DNA from: Variovorax fucosicus
Lineage (GTDB): Bacteria; Pseudomonadota; Gammaproteobacteria; Burkholderiales; Burkholderiaceae_C
NCBI RefSeq assembly: GCF_030316825.1
Contig: NZ_JASZYU010000004.1
Location: 248,001 to 312,000, forward strand
Direction: 5' to 3'
DNA length: 64,000 bases
The notes below the pieces were generated by a model, which saw only the letters and a program-made list of their open reading frames with translations, did no database searches and was not told the DNA's origin. Below, piece after piece: positions 6,723 through 14,919 of the stretch (position 1 is its first letter; every line of letters begins with the position of its first letter). The position numbers were made by a program, and so were the translations under genes.

Positions 6723-7493
6723 GTGACACCCCTACCCGTCAGCGCACAAATTCGAGTGCACCTTGCTTCGGACGCCTTGATCGCCTGCGAACTGAAGCGC
6801 GAGTGGCGCAAGACAGTCGTGACGCGCAAGGAACGTTTTGAATTCGACGCAGGGGAGCGTGCCGGCGCGATGGATGCGCTGGCAGCCTGGATCACGCAGG
6901 GACCGCCGCGCCGGTCGATCGTCTGGATCATCGGCCCCACCGAAGCGCAGTACTTCGTGCTTCCCTGGTCACCGGCGTTGATCGATCGGGGCATGCGGGA
7001 TGCGTATGCGCGGGCGCGATACGAGCAACTGTTCGAGCAGGATGCGAGCGGCGCGGCGTTCTACTTTGCCGCACCGTCCGATGGCAACGGGCAGCTTGTG
7101 TCCTGCGTTCCGATCGAGTTGCCGGCCGAACTGGCCGCGCATGCGCTGCGCACGGAGTCCGAACTCCTGGGCATCAAGCCGGCGATCTCCATGGTGTGGG
7201 ATCGCTTCCGGGATGTGCTGGAAACGGAGCAGGGAACACTCTGCGTCGTCGACGGCGACCGGCAGGCCATCGTGGAGCACGACAGGAAGCGCATCGAAGG
7301 CATCGTCGTGAAACCCCGTGGCAAGAGCCCGGCCCTTCCGGCGAAGCGGGAAGGTGTCGTGCGGCGGTTCTCGAACGAGCCGTCGAGGGCGCAGCCCAGC
7401 GCCTCGTCCGTCGACCTGAGCCTTCCCCCACAAAATGGCTTTGTTGCAACGCAAGACGCTGCGTATGCCTTCGCGCTGTGCGGCGCGCTCTGA
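6723..7493 (+). CDS. Orphan protein with PilM/GspL-like (actin-fold) features
   Basis: 256 residues from GTG 6723, chosen because AAGGAG (6710-6715) sits 7 bp before it; the ATG at 6660 has no such site. No family is certain. The N-terminal strand-rich IRVHLASDALIACELKREW, then SIVWIIGPTEAQYFVLPWS followed by a helix (LIDRGMRDAYARARYEQLF), resemble the opening of PilM/GspL actin-fold proteins. Later TLCVVDGDRQAIVEHD fits a second lobe strand. It lacks membrane segments and is shorter than PilM (about 350). It follows luxR on the same strand behind a lux-box-like site, so quorum-sensing control is plausible. Function unknown. Confidence 0.7.
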   Translation: MTPLPVSAQIRVHLASDALIACELKREWRKTVVTRKERFEFDAGERAGAMDALAAWITQGPPRRSIVWIIGPTEAQYFVLPWSPALIDRGMRDAYARARYEQLFEQDASGAAFYFAAPSDGNGQLVSCVPIELPAELAAHALRTESELLGIKPAISMVWDRFRDVLETEQGTLCVVDGDRQAIVEHDRKRIEGIVVKPRGKSPALPAKREGVVRRFSNEPSRAQPSASSVDLSLPPQNGFVATQDAAYAFALCGAL

Positions 7494-7514
7494 GCCCCGC
7501 CCGGATCGGCGTCT

Positions 7515-7868
7515 TCACCGGCGGCGACCACCTCGCATCCAGGAAATGAGCAGTGCCGTCAACACGGCACCGCCTGCGGCGGCCATCAGCGCCGCGCGCA
7601 CGGGCTGATCGGCGACGTACTGTTCGCCCTGCCTGCGCGCGCTGTCGACCTGGGCTTTGATGTCGTCGATTTTCCTGCCCGCCGCATCCACGACGTCCTG
7701 GCCCACCTGCCTGGCATCCTGTGCGCTCCCGCGCAGGGAACTCACGGCATCGGCCGCAATGCCCTTGGACGCCTGGGCAAAGTTTCTTGCGGAGTCGATG
7801 GCTTCGTTCGCCGTGGCACTGGCCTCGTCGGCGAGTTGGGAAGGAGTCTTGACGTCGTAGGTGTTCAT
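7515..7868 (-). CDS. YqjD/ElaB-type DUF883 membrane-anchored protein
   Basis: 117 residues from ATG 7868, preceded by a strong GGAGG. The bulk (about 8-85) is an alanine-rich amphipathic helix, with repeated patterns such as ADEASATANEAIDSA and DIKAQVDSARRQGEQYV. It ends in one hydrophobic segment (AALMAAAGGAVLTALLISW) and an arginine-rich tail. This is the layout of the DUF883 family; E. coli YqjD and ElaB are ribosome-binding inner-membrane proteins of stationary phase. The same role here is inferred. Confidence 0.85.
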   Translation of the reverse strand: MNTYDVKTPSQLADEASATANEAIDSARNFAQASKGIAADAVSSLRGSAQDARQVGQDVVDAAGRKIDDIKAQVDSARRQGEQYVADQPVRAALMAAAGGAVLTALLISWMRGGRRR

Positions 7869-8002
7869 GAGAACCTCCGGAGGAATCGGGCAGCACCTTG
7901 CCGACCGTAGTGTGGGAGTGTTCGAGCGGGGTGGCAACCACCCTGTCGGCATGCGCACGCAGGGGGCGTAGGTGACGGCCGCGCCAACGGCCTTCGGCAG
8001 GC

Positions 8003-8539
8003 TCAGGCCCGGCCGACGCCCAGGATTTTGGCGAGCCGTCGCAGCGCGGCCGCCGCCGAGACTTCGGTCTGCGTCGAGCGCGTCAGCATCAGGTTGAGGC
8101 GCTGCCCCAGGCCCTCCACCATCGCGCCGGTTTCCGCTTCTCTCGTTGCGCCTTCACTGTCCTCGATGCATGGGATGGTCTCGCGCACACGATCCGAATA
8201 GCTGCCTTCAGGGACGCCATACGCGACCACCGGCTTGCCGAGCGCAGTGGCGAAGCCCACCTCGAACACGGTTCCGGAATCGGGCTCGTGGCCCCGAAAG
8301 CTCATGAGATTGGCGATGACACCATCGGCCTCGTGGATGAGTTGGATGTTGCCTTCGTAGATGCGCTGCGCGCGCTCGTCGTCGCTGCCGGTGAAGCCGG
8401 TGCCGGTGTCGCCGTCGGACGGCTCCATGCCGACCAGGCCGAGACGGTCGCAATGGGCCTTCAGGGCGGCAAAGATCCGTTCGCGGTCGGGAAAGAAGAC
8501 GTCGGGGCCGGCGAGGTAGATACGGGGACGGTTGGGCAT
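8003..8539 (-). CDS. Nucleoside 2-deoxyribosyltransferase family protein
   Basis: 178 residues. The N-terminus RIYLAGPDVFFPD is the nucleotide-binding start of the nucleoside 2-deoxyribosyltransferase-like fold. Further motifs are the DGVIANLMSFRGHEPDSGTVFEVGFATALGKPV block with catalytic-type Glu in the E-x-G-x-A pattern, and a helical C-terminus. These enzymes move 2-deoxyribose between bases or hydrolyse deoxynucleotide N-glycosidic bonds, so a salvage or pool-cleaning role in the cytosol is likely. It stands alone, 62 bp from the MBL-fold gene on the same strand. Confidence 0.88.
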   Translation of the reverse strand: MPNRPRIYLAGPDVFFPDRERIFAALKAHCDRLGLVGMEPSDGDTGTGFTGSDDERAQRIYEGNIQLIHEADGVIANLMSFRGHEPDSGTVFEVGFATALGKPVVAYGVPEGSYSDRVRETIPCIEDSEGATREAETGAMVEGLGQRLNLMLTRSTQTEVSAAAALRRLAKILGVGRA

Positions 8540-8601
8540 GGATGCATTTTCGCGCTACGTCAATCAACGTATTCGCCGGCCGCGCGCCGCGTCACAGCCT
8601 C

Positions 8602-9633
8602 CTATTGCAGCGCGAACCGATCGCGCTGCGCCTGGGCGCATTCGCCCATCACGTTCAATGCGCGCTCCACGGCGGGCGTGCCGATCACGAACGGATTGGC
8701 CGCGGCGGACGGCTGCTGGCGCAGTGCAGCCAGCTTGGGCTGCGAGCCGTCGACGCCCGAGTGATTCGACAGCAGCACGTCGATCCGCTGTGCCTGTGCG
8801 ACCGTGCTCATGCGCCGCGTTGAATCGATGTAGCCGTCCAGCCGCGGCATGTCCTTGCCGAAGTTGAAGCTGGTGCCGCCCCAGAGCATGACGCGGTGCT
8901 TCCTGCCGCCGTACTTCACGTCGAACACTGGCGAGATCGTGCCCATGGTGTGGCCCGGCGTGATGTACAGCGAAACGGAGGTATCTCCGAGCGTGATGCT
9001 CTCACCGTCCTTCACGGAAACGTCGTGTTTCGGCGGCGCGCCCCAGATCGGCGTTGCGAACTCGAGCCTGGTTTCGGTCATGATCCAGTCGGCCTCGCTC
9101 ATCACGACGCGCGCACGGTACTTCTGCGCGAGGTACGGCGCGCCGCCGTAGTGGTCGCCGTGCCCGTGCGTCACGATCACGTACTTGATCTGCGCCGGAT
9201 CGAGGCCCAGCTTGCGCATGCCGCCTTCGATCAGTGCAGCGGCCTCCGCCTGGGTGTTCAGCGCATCGATGAGGATGATGCCGTCAGAAGTCTTGATCGC
9301 CCAGGCGCTGACCCAGTCGGCGCCCACGAAATACAGGTTGTCGAAAGCCTGGCCCGGCGGCGGTGCGGGCTTGGCGATGAATGCTGCAAGGCCCTTGTCC
9401 AACTCGGCCTGGGGCGGCCGCGTGGCGGGAGCGGGATTGCAAAGAGTCAACAGCGCCGTCAGATCGGATCCGGCCGCACGCGTGGCGGCCGCAACATGTG
9501 CGGCGACTGTGGCGTCCGACGGGGCCTGCCGTTGTGCCGTGGTCTGCGCGCAGCCCTGGGCCAGAGCGACAGCCGCTGCAAGGACGGCTGCCTTCAGCAG
9601 AAGGGTATCTGCTCGATTCTTGCGGTATGCCAT
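8602..9633 (-). CDS. Exported MBL-fold metallo-hydrolase (B3-like)
   Basis: 343 residues with an N-terminal signal of lipoprotein type (VALAQGCAQ; Cys near residue 27). The metal site HGHGDHYGG gives the H-x-H-x-D-H motif, and TPGHTMGTISPV supplies the next His. The spacing and the late NHSGVDGSQPKLAALR segment resemble subclass B3 metallo-beta-lactamases and their relatives. The first motif reads HGHGDH rather than the usual HAHxDH of B3 enzymes. A periplasmic or outer-membrane-tethered hydrolase is predicted; beta-lactam activity cannot be claimed. ATG 9633 is chosen because the signal sequence starts there. Confidence 0.85.
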   Translation of the reverse strand: MAYRKNRADTLLLKAAVLAAAVALAQGCAQTTAQRQAPSDATVAAHVAAATRAAGSDLTALLTLCNPAPATRPPQAELDKGLAAFIAKPAPPPGQAFDNLYFVGADWVSAWAIKTSDGIILIDALNTQAEAAALIEGGMRKLGLDPAQIKYVIVTHGHGDHYGGAPYLAQKYRARVVMSEADWIMTETRLEFATPIWGAPPKHDVSVKDGESITLGDTSVSLYITPGHTMGTISPVFDVKYGGRKHRVMLWGGTSFNFGKDMPRLDGYIDSTRRMSTVAQAQRIDVLLSNHSGVDGSQPKLAALRQQPSAAANPFVIGTPAVERALNVMGECAQAQRDRFALQ

Positions 9634-9746
9634 TGCTGTCTCCGAGCCGTCGATGCGGCTTATTGTGGACACGTCATTCTGCGACTCGGGCACTCTGGCC
9701 AAGCTGCTGGGTTGAGCGCCCTGTGCCATGCGGCACACTCGTGTCG

Positions 9747-10226
9747 ATGAAAGCCCGACGCCACCTGTGCACGACCGCGCTGCTGCTGTGCGCAGCGCTC
9801 GTTGCCTGCACCATGCCCAAGCGCCCGCCGACGCTGGAGGAGCAGGCCGCGGATCGCACCGAAAGCCAGGCAGCCCGGCCGACCGTGACGATCGAGCCTG
9901 CGGTCGTCTCGCCGTCGCGCAGCATCAGCCCGCAACCGAGGCTCCTGGCCTTCGTGGAAGCGCCACGCCCGTTGACGCGCCCACCGCCGCGCTATCCGCC
10001 CGCCCTGGCGAACGACGCGATGCCGGGCCGCGTTGTCGTCAGCTTCGAGGTCAATGCCGAAGGGCGCGCCGAGGCCGTGGAGATCCTGCAGTCGTCGCAT
10101 CCACTGTTCGCGCAGGCCGTGCAGGCGGCGCTCGTGCAGTGGCGCTTCGCGCCTGCGCGGGCCGCCTCGGGGGAGGCCGTGCCGGCGCGGTTGCGCATGC
10201 CGTTCGAGTTCCGGGTGGACGACTGA
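9747..10226 (+). CDS. Lipoprotein with TonB-type C-terminal domain
   Basis: 159 residues. The N-terminus MKARRHLCTTALLLCAALVAC ends in a lipobox (LVAC), predicting lipid attachment after export. The C-terminal 85 residues (RYPPALANDAMPGRVVVSFEVNAEG...ILQSSHPLFAQAVQAALVQWRFAPA) match the TonB C-terminal fold. It lacks the membrane helix and long Pro-rich spacer of true TonB, so it is not an ordinary energy transducer; a periplasmic structural or adaptor role is inferred. It converges on trmB with a 20-bp gap and is divergent from the MBL gene. Confidence 0.82.
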   Translation: MKARRHLCTTALLLCAALVACTMPKRPPTLEEQAADRTESQAARPTVTIEPAVVSPSRSISPQPRLLAFVEAPRPLTRPPPRYPPALANDAMPGRVVVSFEVNAEGRAEAVEILQSSHPLFAQAVQAALVQWRFAPARAASGEAVPARLRMPFEFRVDD

Positions 10227-10246
10227 ACCAGCGGCAGTGCGAATCG

Positions 10247-11005
10247 TCAGCTGCGATGCAGCGGCGCTGCGCGTTGGAACACCAGATCCCACACGCCGTG
10301 CCCCAGCTTGAGGCCCCGGTTCTCGAACTTGGTCAGCGGCCGGTAGTCGGGCTTCGGCGCATAGCCGCTGGCGTCGGTCGCCGTGTTGCGCAGCATCGGT
10401 TCGGCCGACAACACTTCGAGCATCTGTTCGGCATACGGCTGCCAGTCGGTCGCACAGTGCAGATAGCCGCCGGGTGCCAGGCGTTCTGCCAGCTTGCGCA
10501 CGAGGGGCGACTGGATCAGCCGGCGCTTGTTGTGGCGCTTCTTGTGCCACGGGTCGGGAAAGAACACGTGCACGCCGGCAAGCGTGCCGGGCTGAAGCAT
10601 GTGGTCGAGCACGTCGACCGCGTCGTGCGCCACGATGCGGATGTTGGCAATGCCCTGTTCGCCGCAGCGCTTGAGCAGCTTGCCGACGCCGGGCTCGTGC
10701 ACTTCGCAGCAGAGGAAGTTCCTGTCCGGCATCAGCGCCGCGATGTGCGCCGTGGCCTCGCCCATGCCGAAGCCGATCTCGAGCACGGTCGGTGCGTGGC
10801 GGCCGAAGGCCAGGTCGAAGTCCAGCGACTCGGCGCGGTAAGGCACCAGAAACTGCGGCCCGAAGTCTTCGTACGCCTTGGCCTGGCCTTCGGTGGTGCG
10901 GCCGCCGCGCTTGACGAAGCTTTTGAGTCGGCGGTGCAACGGATGTGGCTTGGCATCGTCCGCAGGGTCTGCGGGCGGCGGCGAAGGGGGGAGAGAAGAA
11001 GGCAT
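10247..11005 (-). CDS. trmB: tRNA (guanine-N7-)-methyltransferase
   Basis: 252-residue SAM-dependent enzyme that methylates G46 in the variable loop of tRNA. Motif I is LEIGFGMGEATAHIA, the family hallmark FFPDPWHKKRHNKRRL follows, and the late TDWQPYAEQM segment carries the conserved TDW. The N-terminus has a Pro-rich extension before HPLHRRLKSFVKR. Length is normal for proteobacteria. It is the last gene of a three-gene operon, starting 5 bp after the gluQ stop, so two tRNA modification enzymes are made together. Confidence 0.96.
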   Translation of the reverse strand: MPSSLPPSPPPADPADDAKPHPLHRRLKSFVKRGGRTTEGQAKAYEDFGPQFLVPYRAESLDFDLAFGRHAPTVLEIGFGMGEATAHIAALMPDRNFLCCEVHEPGVGKLLKRCGEQGIANIRIVAHDAVDVLDHMLQPGTLAGVHVFFPDPWHKKRHNKRRLIQSPLVRKLAERLAPGGYLHCATDWQPYAEQMLEVLSAEPMLRNTATDASGYAPKPDYRPLTKFENRGLKLGHGVWDLVFQRAAPLHRS

Positions 11006-11010
11006 GGGGC

Positions 11011-11913
11011 TCACGGCCGCGGATTGTAGAGATCGCGCCACGCGGGCACCCAATCGGCCAGCGCGTCGGCGATCGCCGTTGCACTGCCCGTGGCCAGGCC
11101 GAGTGCCTGTGCGGCGGCTTGCAGCGCCTCCAGCGCGGCTTGTGGCGTGCGTGTGTCGAGTGCTTCGGCGCCGTTCTGCTTGGAGAGCTTCTGCCCGTCG
11201 GCCGCCAGCACCAGCGGCGTGTGCAGGTAGCCCGGCGTCGGCAGGCCGAGCGCGCGCTGCAACAGGATCTGGCGCGCCGTGTTGTCGGCAAGGTCTTCGC
11301 CGCGCACGACGTCGGTGATGCCCTGATCCGCATCGTCGACCACCACCGCAAGCTGGTAGGCCCAAGGGCCGTCGGCGCGCTTCAGCACGAAGTCGCCGAC
11401 CTCGGCACGCACGTCCTGGCGCTGGGCGCCGAGCCGGCGATCCAGCCAATGCACTGCCCCGGCCTCTGACTTTTCCGTCGCAAAGCGCCAGGCCCGCGCA
11501 GCCTTGCCGTGCAGTCCTTCGCGGCAGGTGCCCGGGTAGATGCGCTCGCCATGCCGCTGGTGTGGCACGCCGCGCCGTGCCAAGGCCTCGTCGATGTCCT
11601 TGCGCGAACAGCCGCAGGGGTAGGCGAGGCCATCGGCCCGGAGCCGGTCGAGCGCCTGCTGGTAGTACGCAACACGTCGGGTCTGCCACGCTGGCGGTGC
11701 GTCGGGCACGAGGCCGCAGGCGGTGAGTTGCCGAAGGATCGTTTCGCCCATGCCGGGCAGGCAGCGCTCGGTGTCCGCGTCTTCGATGCGAACGAGCCAG
11801 CGCGCCTGCGGGCCGCGGGCCCGCACATCGAGCCAGCTGGCCAGCGCCGCGACCAGCGAGCCGGCATGCAGCGGCCCGGTGGGTGAAGGCGCGAACCGGC
11901 CGGTCGGAATCAC
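11011..11913 (-). CDS. gluQ: Glutamyl-Q tRNA(Asp) synthetase
   Basis: 300-residue truncated glutamyl-tRNA synthetase paralogue that attaches glutamate to queuosine 34 of tRNA(Asp). It has the HIGH-like motif in FAPSPTGPLHAGSLVAAL, the zinc-site cysteines CGC and GTC, and the KMSKS-like KLSKQNG. No anticodon-binding domain follows, which separates it from GltX. The start is a GTG at 11913 that overlaps the TGA of the upstream oxidoreductase (GTGA), implying translational coupling; an earlier start would break the family N-terminus. Confidence 0.94.
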   Translation of the reverse strand: MIPTGRFAPSPTGPLHAGSLVAALASWLDVRARGPQARWLVRIEDADTERCLPGMGETILRQLTACGLVPDAPPAWQTRRVAYYQQALDRLRADGLAYPCGCSRKDIDEALARRGVPHQRHGERIYPGTCREGLHGKAARAWRFATEKSEAGAVHWLDRRLGAQRQDVRAEVGDFVLKRADGPWAYQLAVVVDDADQGITDVVRGEDLADNTARQILLQRALGLPTPGYLHTPLVLAADGQKLSKQNGAEALDTRTPQAALEALQAAAQALGLATGSATAIADALADWVPAWRDLYNPRP

Positions 11914-12989
11914 GCCACGGCTAGGGCGAGCGACAAGCCCGAAAGAAATGCGTCTTCGACCCGGTGGCCCGTGCACCAGTCGCCGGCCAGCCCGATGCGG
12001 GCCTTGGCGTCCCACAGGTGCGGTTTGCCTGCCGGCACCTGCGTCTGGGCCTCGCTCCAGCAGCGCGCCTGGGCGTGGCTGGGCGTGGCATGGATGCCGG
12101 TGATCTCGGCAAAGGCGCGCAGCAGCTTGGCTTCGACGCGCGCTGCATCGTCGCGCAGATGTTCCTGCGACCAGGCGGCGCTGGCCTGCAGCGTCCAGCG
12201 TTCGATGCGCTCGCGGCCCGGCTTGGACGATTCGCGGGCCAGCCAGGCCACGCGGTGGTGCGTACTGCGTGCGGCGTTCCACTGCGGCCCGAGGTGCGAC
12301 ATGGTGGGCTGGTTGGCCTGCGGGAACGCGATCATCAGCGTCCAGCAGGGCGCGACGCGCACCGGATCGACCTGGCGGCTCAGCGCGGCCGACAGCGCGC
12401 CATCGCCGAGCAGCGCGCGGGCCCGTGCCGGCGGCACGGCCAGCAGCACGGTGTCGAAGCCGGAATACACATGGGTGCCGCCGCCGGCGCTTTCGGTGCG
12501 CAGTTGCCAGCGCTTGCCGTCGAGTGCGTCGCGCTCGATCCGGCTCACGGCCGTATCGGTCATCAGCGCGTCGCCGAGTGGGCCCGCCCATGCGGCCACC
12601 ACCGCGTCCATGCCAGGTTGTGCGACCCAGTGCGGTTCGCGCGCGGGCAGTGCAGCCTCGGCCACACGGCCGTGGGCGTCGAGCACGCGCACGAGGTTGG
12701 CGCTCCACGGCCTGCACAGCTGCGGCGTGGTCTGCAGCGCCAGCGCAAAACGTTCGTCGCGCACGGTGAAATACTGGGCGCCGCTGTCGAAGCGGCCGAA
12801 CGGCGTGCTTTCGCTGGCCATGCGGCCGCCGGGGCTGGTGCTGCGTTCGAACACCGTGACGCGATGGCCCGCCTGGAGGAGGGTGCGCGCGCAGGCCACG
12901 CCCGCGATGCCCGCGCCGACGATGGCGAAGTGGCGCGGCGCAGCAGCGACAGGGGTTCGGTGGCGGTCGGCGGGAGGGCGAGCGGGCAT
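11910..12989 (-). CDS. FAD/NAD(P)-dependent oxidoreductase, renalase-like
   Basis: 359 residues from ATG 12989 (AGAGAG upstream); a GTG at 13025 would add 12. The FAD-binding Rossmann motif FAIVGAGIAGVACARTLLQAGHRVTVFERS is near residues 22-50, followed by PGGRM and FDSGAQYFTVRD, typical of the NAD(P)/FAD amine-oxidase-like group that includes renalase. A late GLAGDWCTGHRVEDAFLSGLSLA segment is the C-terminal FAD-contact motif. Bacterial relatives oxidise isomeric dihydropyridine nucleotides; that role here is inferred. First gene of the operon with gluQ and trmB. Confidence 0.85.
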   Translation of the reverse strand: MPARPPADRHRTPVAAAPRHFAIVGAGIAGVACARTLLQAGHRVTVFERSTSPGGRMASESTPFGRFDSGAQYFTVRDERFALALQTTPQLCRPWSANLVRVLDAHGRVAEAALPAREPHWVAQPGMDAVVAAWAGPLGDALMTDTAVSRIERDALDGKRWQLRTESAGGGTHVYSGFDTVLLAVPPARARALLGDGALSAALSRQVDPVRVAPCWTLMIAFPQANQPTMSHLGPQWNAARSTHHRVAWLARESSKPGRERIERWTLQASAAWSQEHLRDDAARVEAKLLRAFAEITGIHATPSHAQARCWSEAQTQVPAGKPHLWDAKARIGLAGDWCTGHRVEDAFLSGLSLALAVA

Positions 12990-13044
12990 ACGGTCTCTCT
13001 TCTTGTGTGTGATCTGGATCGGCACACTCTACAACGGCCGGCCG

Positions 13045-13998
13045 TCAACGACCCCTGTGGCGTTCTAGCAGGGCGCGGCGCGTACCTTCGTGTTCGAACT
13101 GCGCGAGCCACCATTCGAGCGCGCGGCCCGGCTTGCCGGCACTGCGTGCGCGCCAGGCGCAGTGCAGCACGACCGAATGCATCGGCCGCGCCGTGCGGCA
13201 CTGCACCAGATGGCCCGCCTCGACATAAGGCCGCGCCATCGGTTCCGGCAGGTAGCCGCCGCCCAGGCCGTGCAGTTGCGCGGCGAGCTTGGCCTGCATG
13301 GTCGGCACCGTCAGCACGTCTTGCCCGCCGACCAGGTTGACGGTCATGCTGGGGCCGGCGCGCGACGAATCGGCGGCGGCCACCGCGCGGTGCTGTCGCA
13401 GGATGTCCTCGGTGAGCGCGCCCTCGAAACGGGCGAGCGGATGGTGCGGCGCCACCGCGTAGATGAAGCGCAGCTCGCCCAGCGGTCGGCTGAGAATGCC
13501 GCTGGTGGTGAACGCCAGGCTGCCGGCATTGAGCACGGTGCCGATCGCCAGGTCGGCCTCGCCGGTGGTCAGGGCTTCGGTGGTGCCGAGCAGAGTCTCG
13601 TCGCGCAGCTTGAGCCGAGTCGGTGGTTCCAGCGCATAGAAGGCGCCGACGACGTCGAGCATCGGATCGCGCGCGATGACGCTGTCGACCGCGATCGTGA
13701 GCATCGGCTCCCAGCCGGTTGCCACGCGCTTCACCCGGTTGGCCACGGCATCGATGTCGGCCAGCAGGCGTGCGGCTTCGCGCAGCAGCTCGGCGCCGGC
13801 TTCGGTGGGGCGGGCCTGGCGTGCGCTGCGGTCGAACAGCAGCACGTCGAGTGCGTCTTCGATCTGGCGCACGCGGTAGCTCAGTGCGCTTGGCACCAGG
13901 TTCAGGGTGCGGGCCGCACCGGCAAAGCTGCCCGCGCTGACCACGGTCTGCAGCATGGCCAGGGCATCGGGCGTGAGTACATCGCGGGGGCTGGGCAT
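13045..13998 (-). CDS. LysR-family transcriptional regulator
   Basis: 317 residues from ATG 13998, preceded by GGAG at a 6-bp spacing; a TTG at 14016 is a weaker alternative. The N-terminal winged helix-turn-helix covers about residues 8-66 (LAMLQTVVSAGSFAGAARTLNLVPSALSYRVRQIEDALDVLLFDR), then a linker helix and a substrate-binding domain (about 90-300). It is divergent from the pirin-doxX-quinone reductase operon, and a perfect 15-bp palindrome lies just before its start. The usual LysR arrangement implies that it controls that operon and itself. Inducer unknown. Confidence 0.93.
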   Translation of the reverse strand: MPSPRDVLTPDALAMLQTVVSAGSFAGAARTLNLVPSALSYRVRQIEDALDVLLFDRSARQARPTEAGAELLREAARLLADIDAVANRVKRVATGWEPMLTIAVDSVIARDPMLDVVGAFYALEPPTRLKLRDETLLGTTEALTTGEADLAIGTVLNAGSLAFTTSGILSRPLGELRFIYAVAPHHPLARFEGALTEDILRQHRAVAAADSSRAGPSMTVNLVGGQDVLTVPTMQAKLAAQLHGLGGGYLPEPMARPYVEAGHLVQCRTARPMHSVVLHCAWRARSAGKPGRALEWWLAQFEHEGTRRALLERHRGR

Positions 13999-14011
13999 GC
14001 GGGCTCCATCG

Positions 14012-14026
14012 TTCAAATAATTTGAA
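14012..14026. promoter_or_regulatory. Perfect palindrome, likely LysR operator
   Basis: TTCAAAT-A-ATTTGAA is a perfect 15-bp inverted repeat and is AT-rich in a GC-rich setting. It contains the T-N11-A pattern of LysR-type recognition sites. It sits 14 bp upstream of the LysR-gene ATG and about 120 bp upstream of the pirin gene, so it probably mediates autoregulation and activation of the divergent operon. Confidence 0.72.
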
Positions 14027-14144
14027 TGGTGCCATCAAATCGCGGCCTCTGGTGGCCGGGGGCTGCGCCCTAAAGTTCTTCACATCCGCTGCGCACAGGG
14101 CGCGGCATGCGAAGAGAGGGCCCGCAGGGGCCAGGAGTTCAACG

Positions 14145-14846
14145 ATGTTGCAAGTCCGTAAATCACAGGAACGCGGTTACGCCGATCATGGCTGGCTGCG
14201 CTCGTTTCACAGTTTCTCGTTTGCCGGCTACTACGACCCGGCCCACATGGGTTTCGGCAATCTGCGCGTGATCAACGAAGACCGCGTGGCGGCGGGTGCC
14301 GGTTTCGGCACCCATGGCCACAAGGACATGGAGATCATCAGCTACGTGCTGTCGGGCGAGCTCGCGCACAAGGACAGCATGGGCAACGTGAAGTCGATCC
14401 CGCCCGGCGACGTGCAGCGCATGAGCGCAGGGCGCGGCGTGATGCACAGCGAGTTCAACCACAAGGCCGACGAGACCACGCACTTCCTGCAGATCTGGAT
14501 CGAGCCGAACGTGCGCGGCATTGCACCTGACTACGAGCAGAAGCAGTTCGACGTGGCCGAGAAGCGTGGCAAGCTGCGCCTCGTGGCTTCGCCGGATGGC
14601 GCCGAGGGCTCGGTGACGGTGCATGCCGATGCCAGGCTGTTCGCCGGCCTGCTGGACGGCGACGAAAAGGCCAGCCTCGCGCTCGACCCGCAGCGCAAGA
14701 GCTATGTGCACCTGGTGCGCGGCGAGCTCGAGGTCAATGGCCGCAAGCTCAGCACAGGCGATGCCGCCATGCTCGAAGGCGAGTCGCAACTGGCATTGGC
14801 CGGCGGCAAGGACGCGGAAGTCCTCGTCTTCGATCTCGCCGCCTGA
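14145..14846 (+). CDS. Pirin family protein (YhhW-like)
   Basis: 233-residue bicupin. The N-terminal cupin has the metal-binding pattern GFGTHGHKDMEIISYVLSGEL (His, His, Glu) and SAGRGVMHSEFN (His), as in E. coli YhhW, a quercetinase-type pirin. The start ATG 14145 follows CAGGAG by 7 bp; the open frame extends further upstream but that part has no family features. First of four plus-strand genes of redox character. Pirins can degrade quercetin-like compounds or act as redox sensors; which applies here is unknown. Confidence 0.93.
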   Translation: MLQVRKSQERGYADHGWLRSFHSFSFAGYYDPAHMGFGNLRVINEDRVAAGAGFGTHGHKDMEIISYVLSGELAHKDSMGNVKSIPPGDVQRMSAGRGVMHSEFNHKADETTHFLQIWIEPNVRGIAPDYEQKQFDVAEKRGKLRLVASPDGAEGSVTVHADARLFAGLLDGDEKASLALDPQRKSYVHLVRGELEVNGRKLSTGDAAMLEGESQLALAGGKDAEVLVFDLAA

Positions 14847-14850
14847 TTTT

Positions 14851-14890
14851 CCGGGCCGCCTGCGGGTGGCCCGGTTCTTGTTTGTCTTTT
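14851..14890 (+). terminator. Rho-independent terminator or attenuator after pirin gene
   Basis: CCGGGCC...GGCCCGG forms a 7-bp GC stem, extended to about 10 bp by inner pairs around a TGCG loop (14851-14874). A T-rich run follows (TTCTTGTTTGTCTTTT). It lies 4 bp after the pirin stop and 30 bp before doxX. It should reduce read-through, so doxX and later genes may be expressed less or from another start. Confidence 0.8.
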
Positions 14891-14919
14891 CTACTTTTCT
14901 TTCAACCAGGAGTTCTCAA

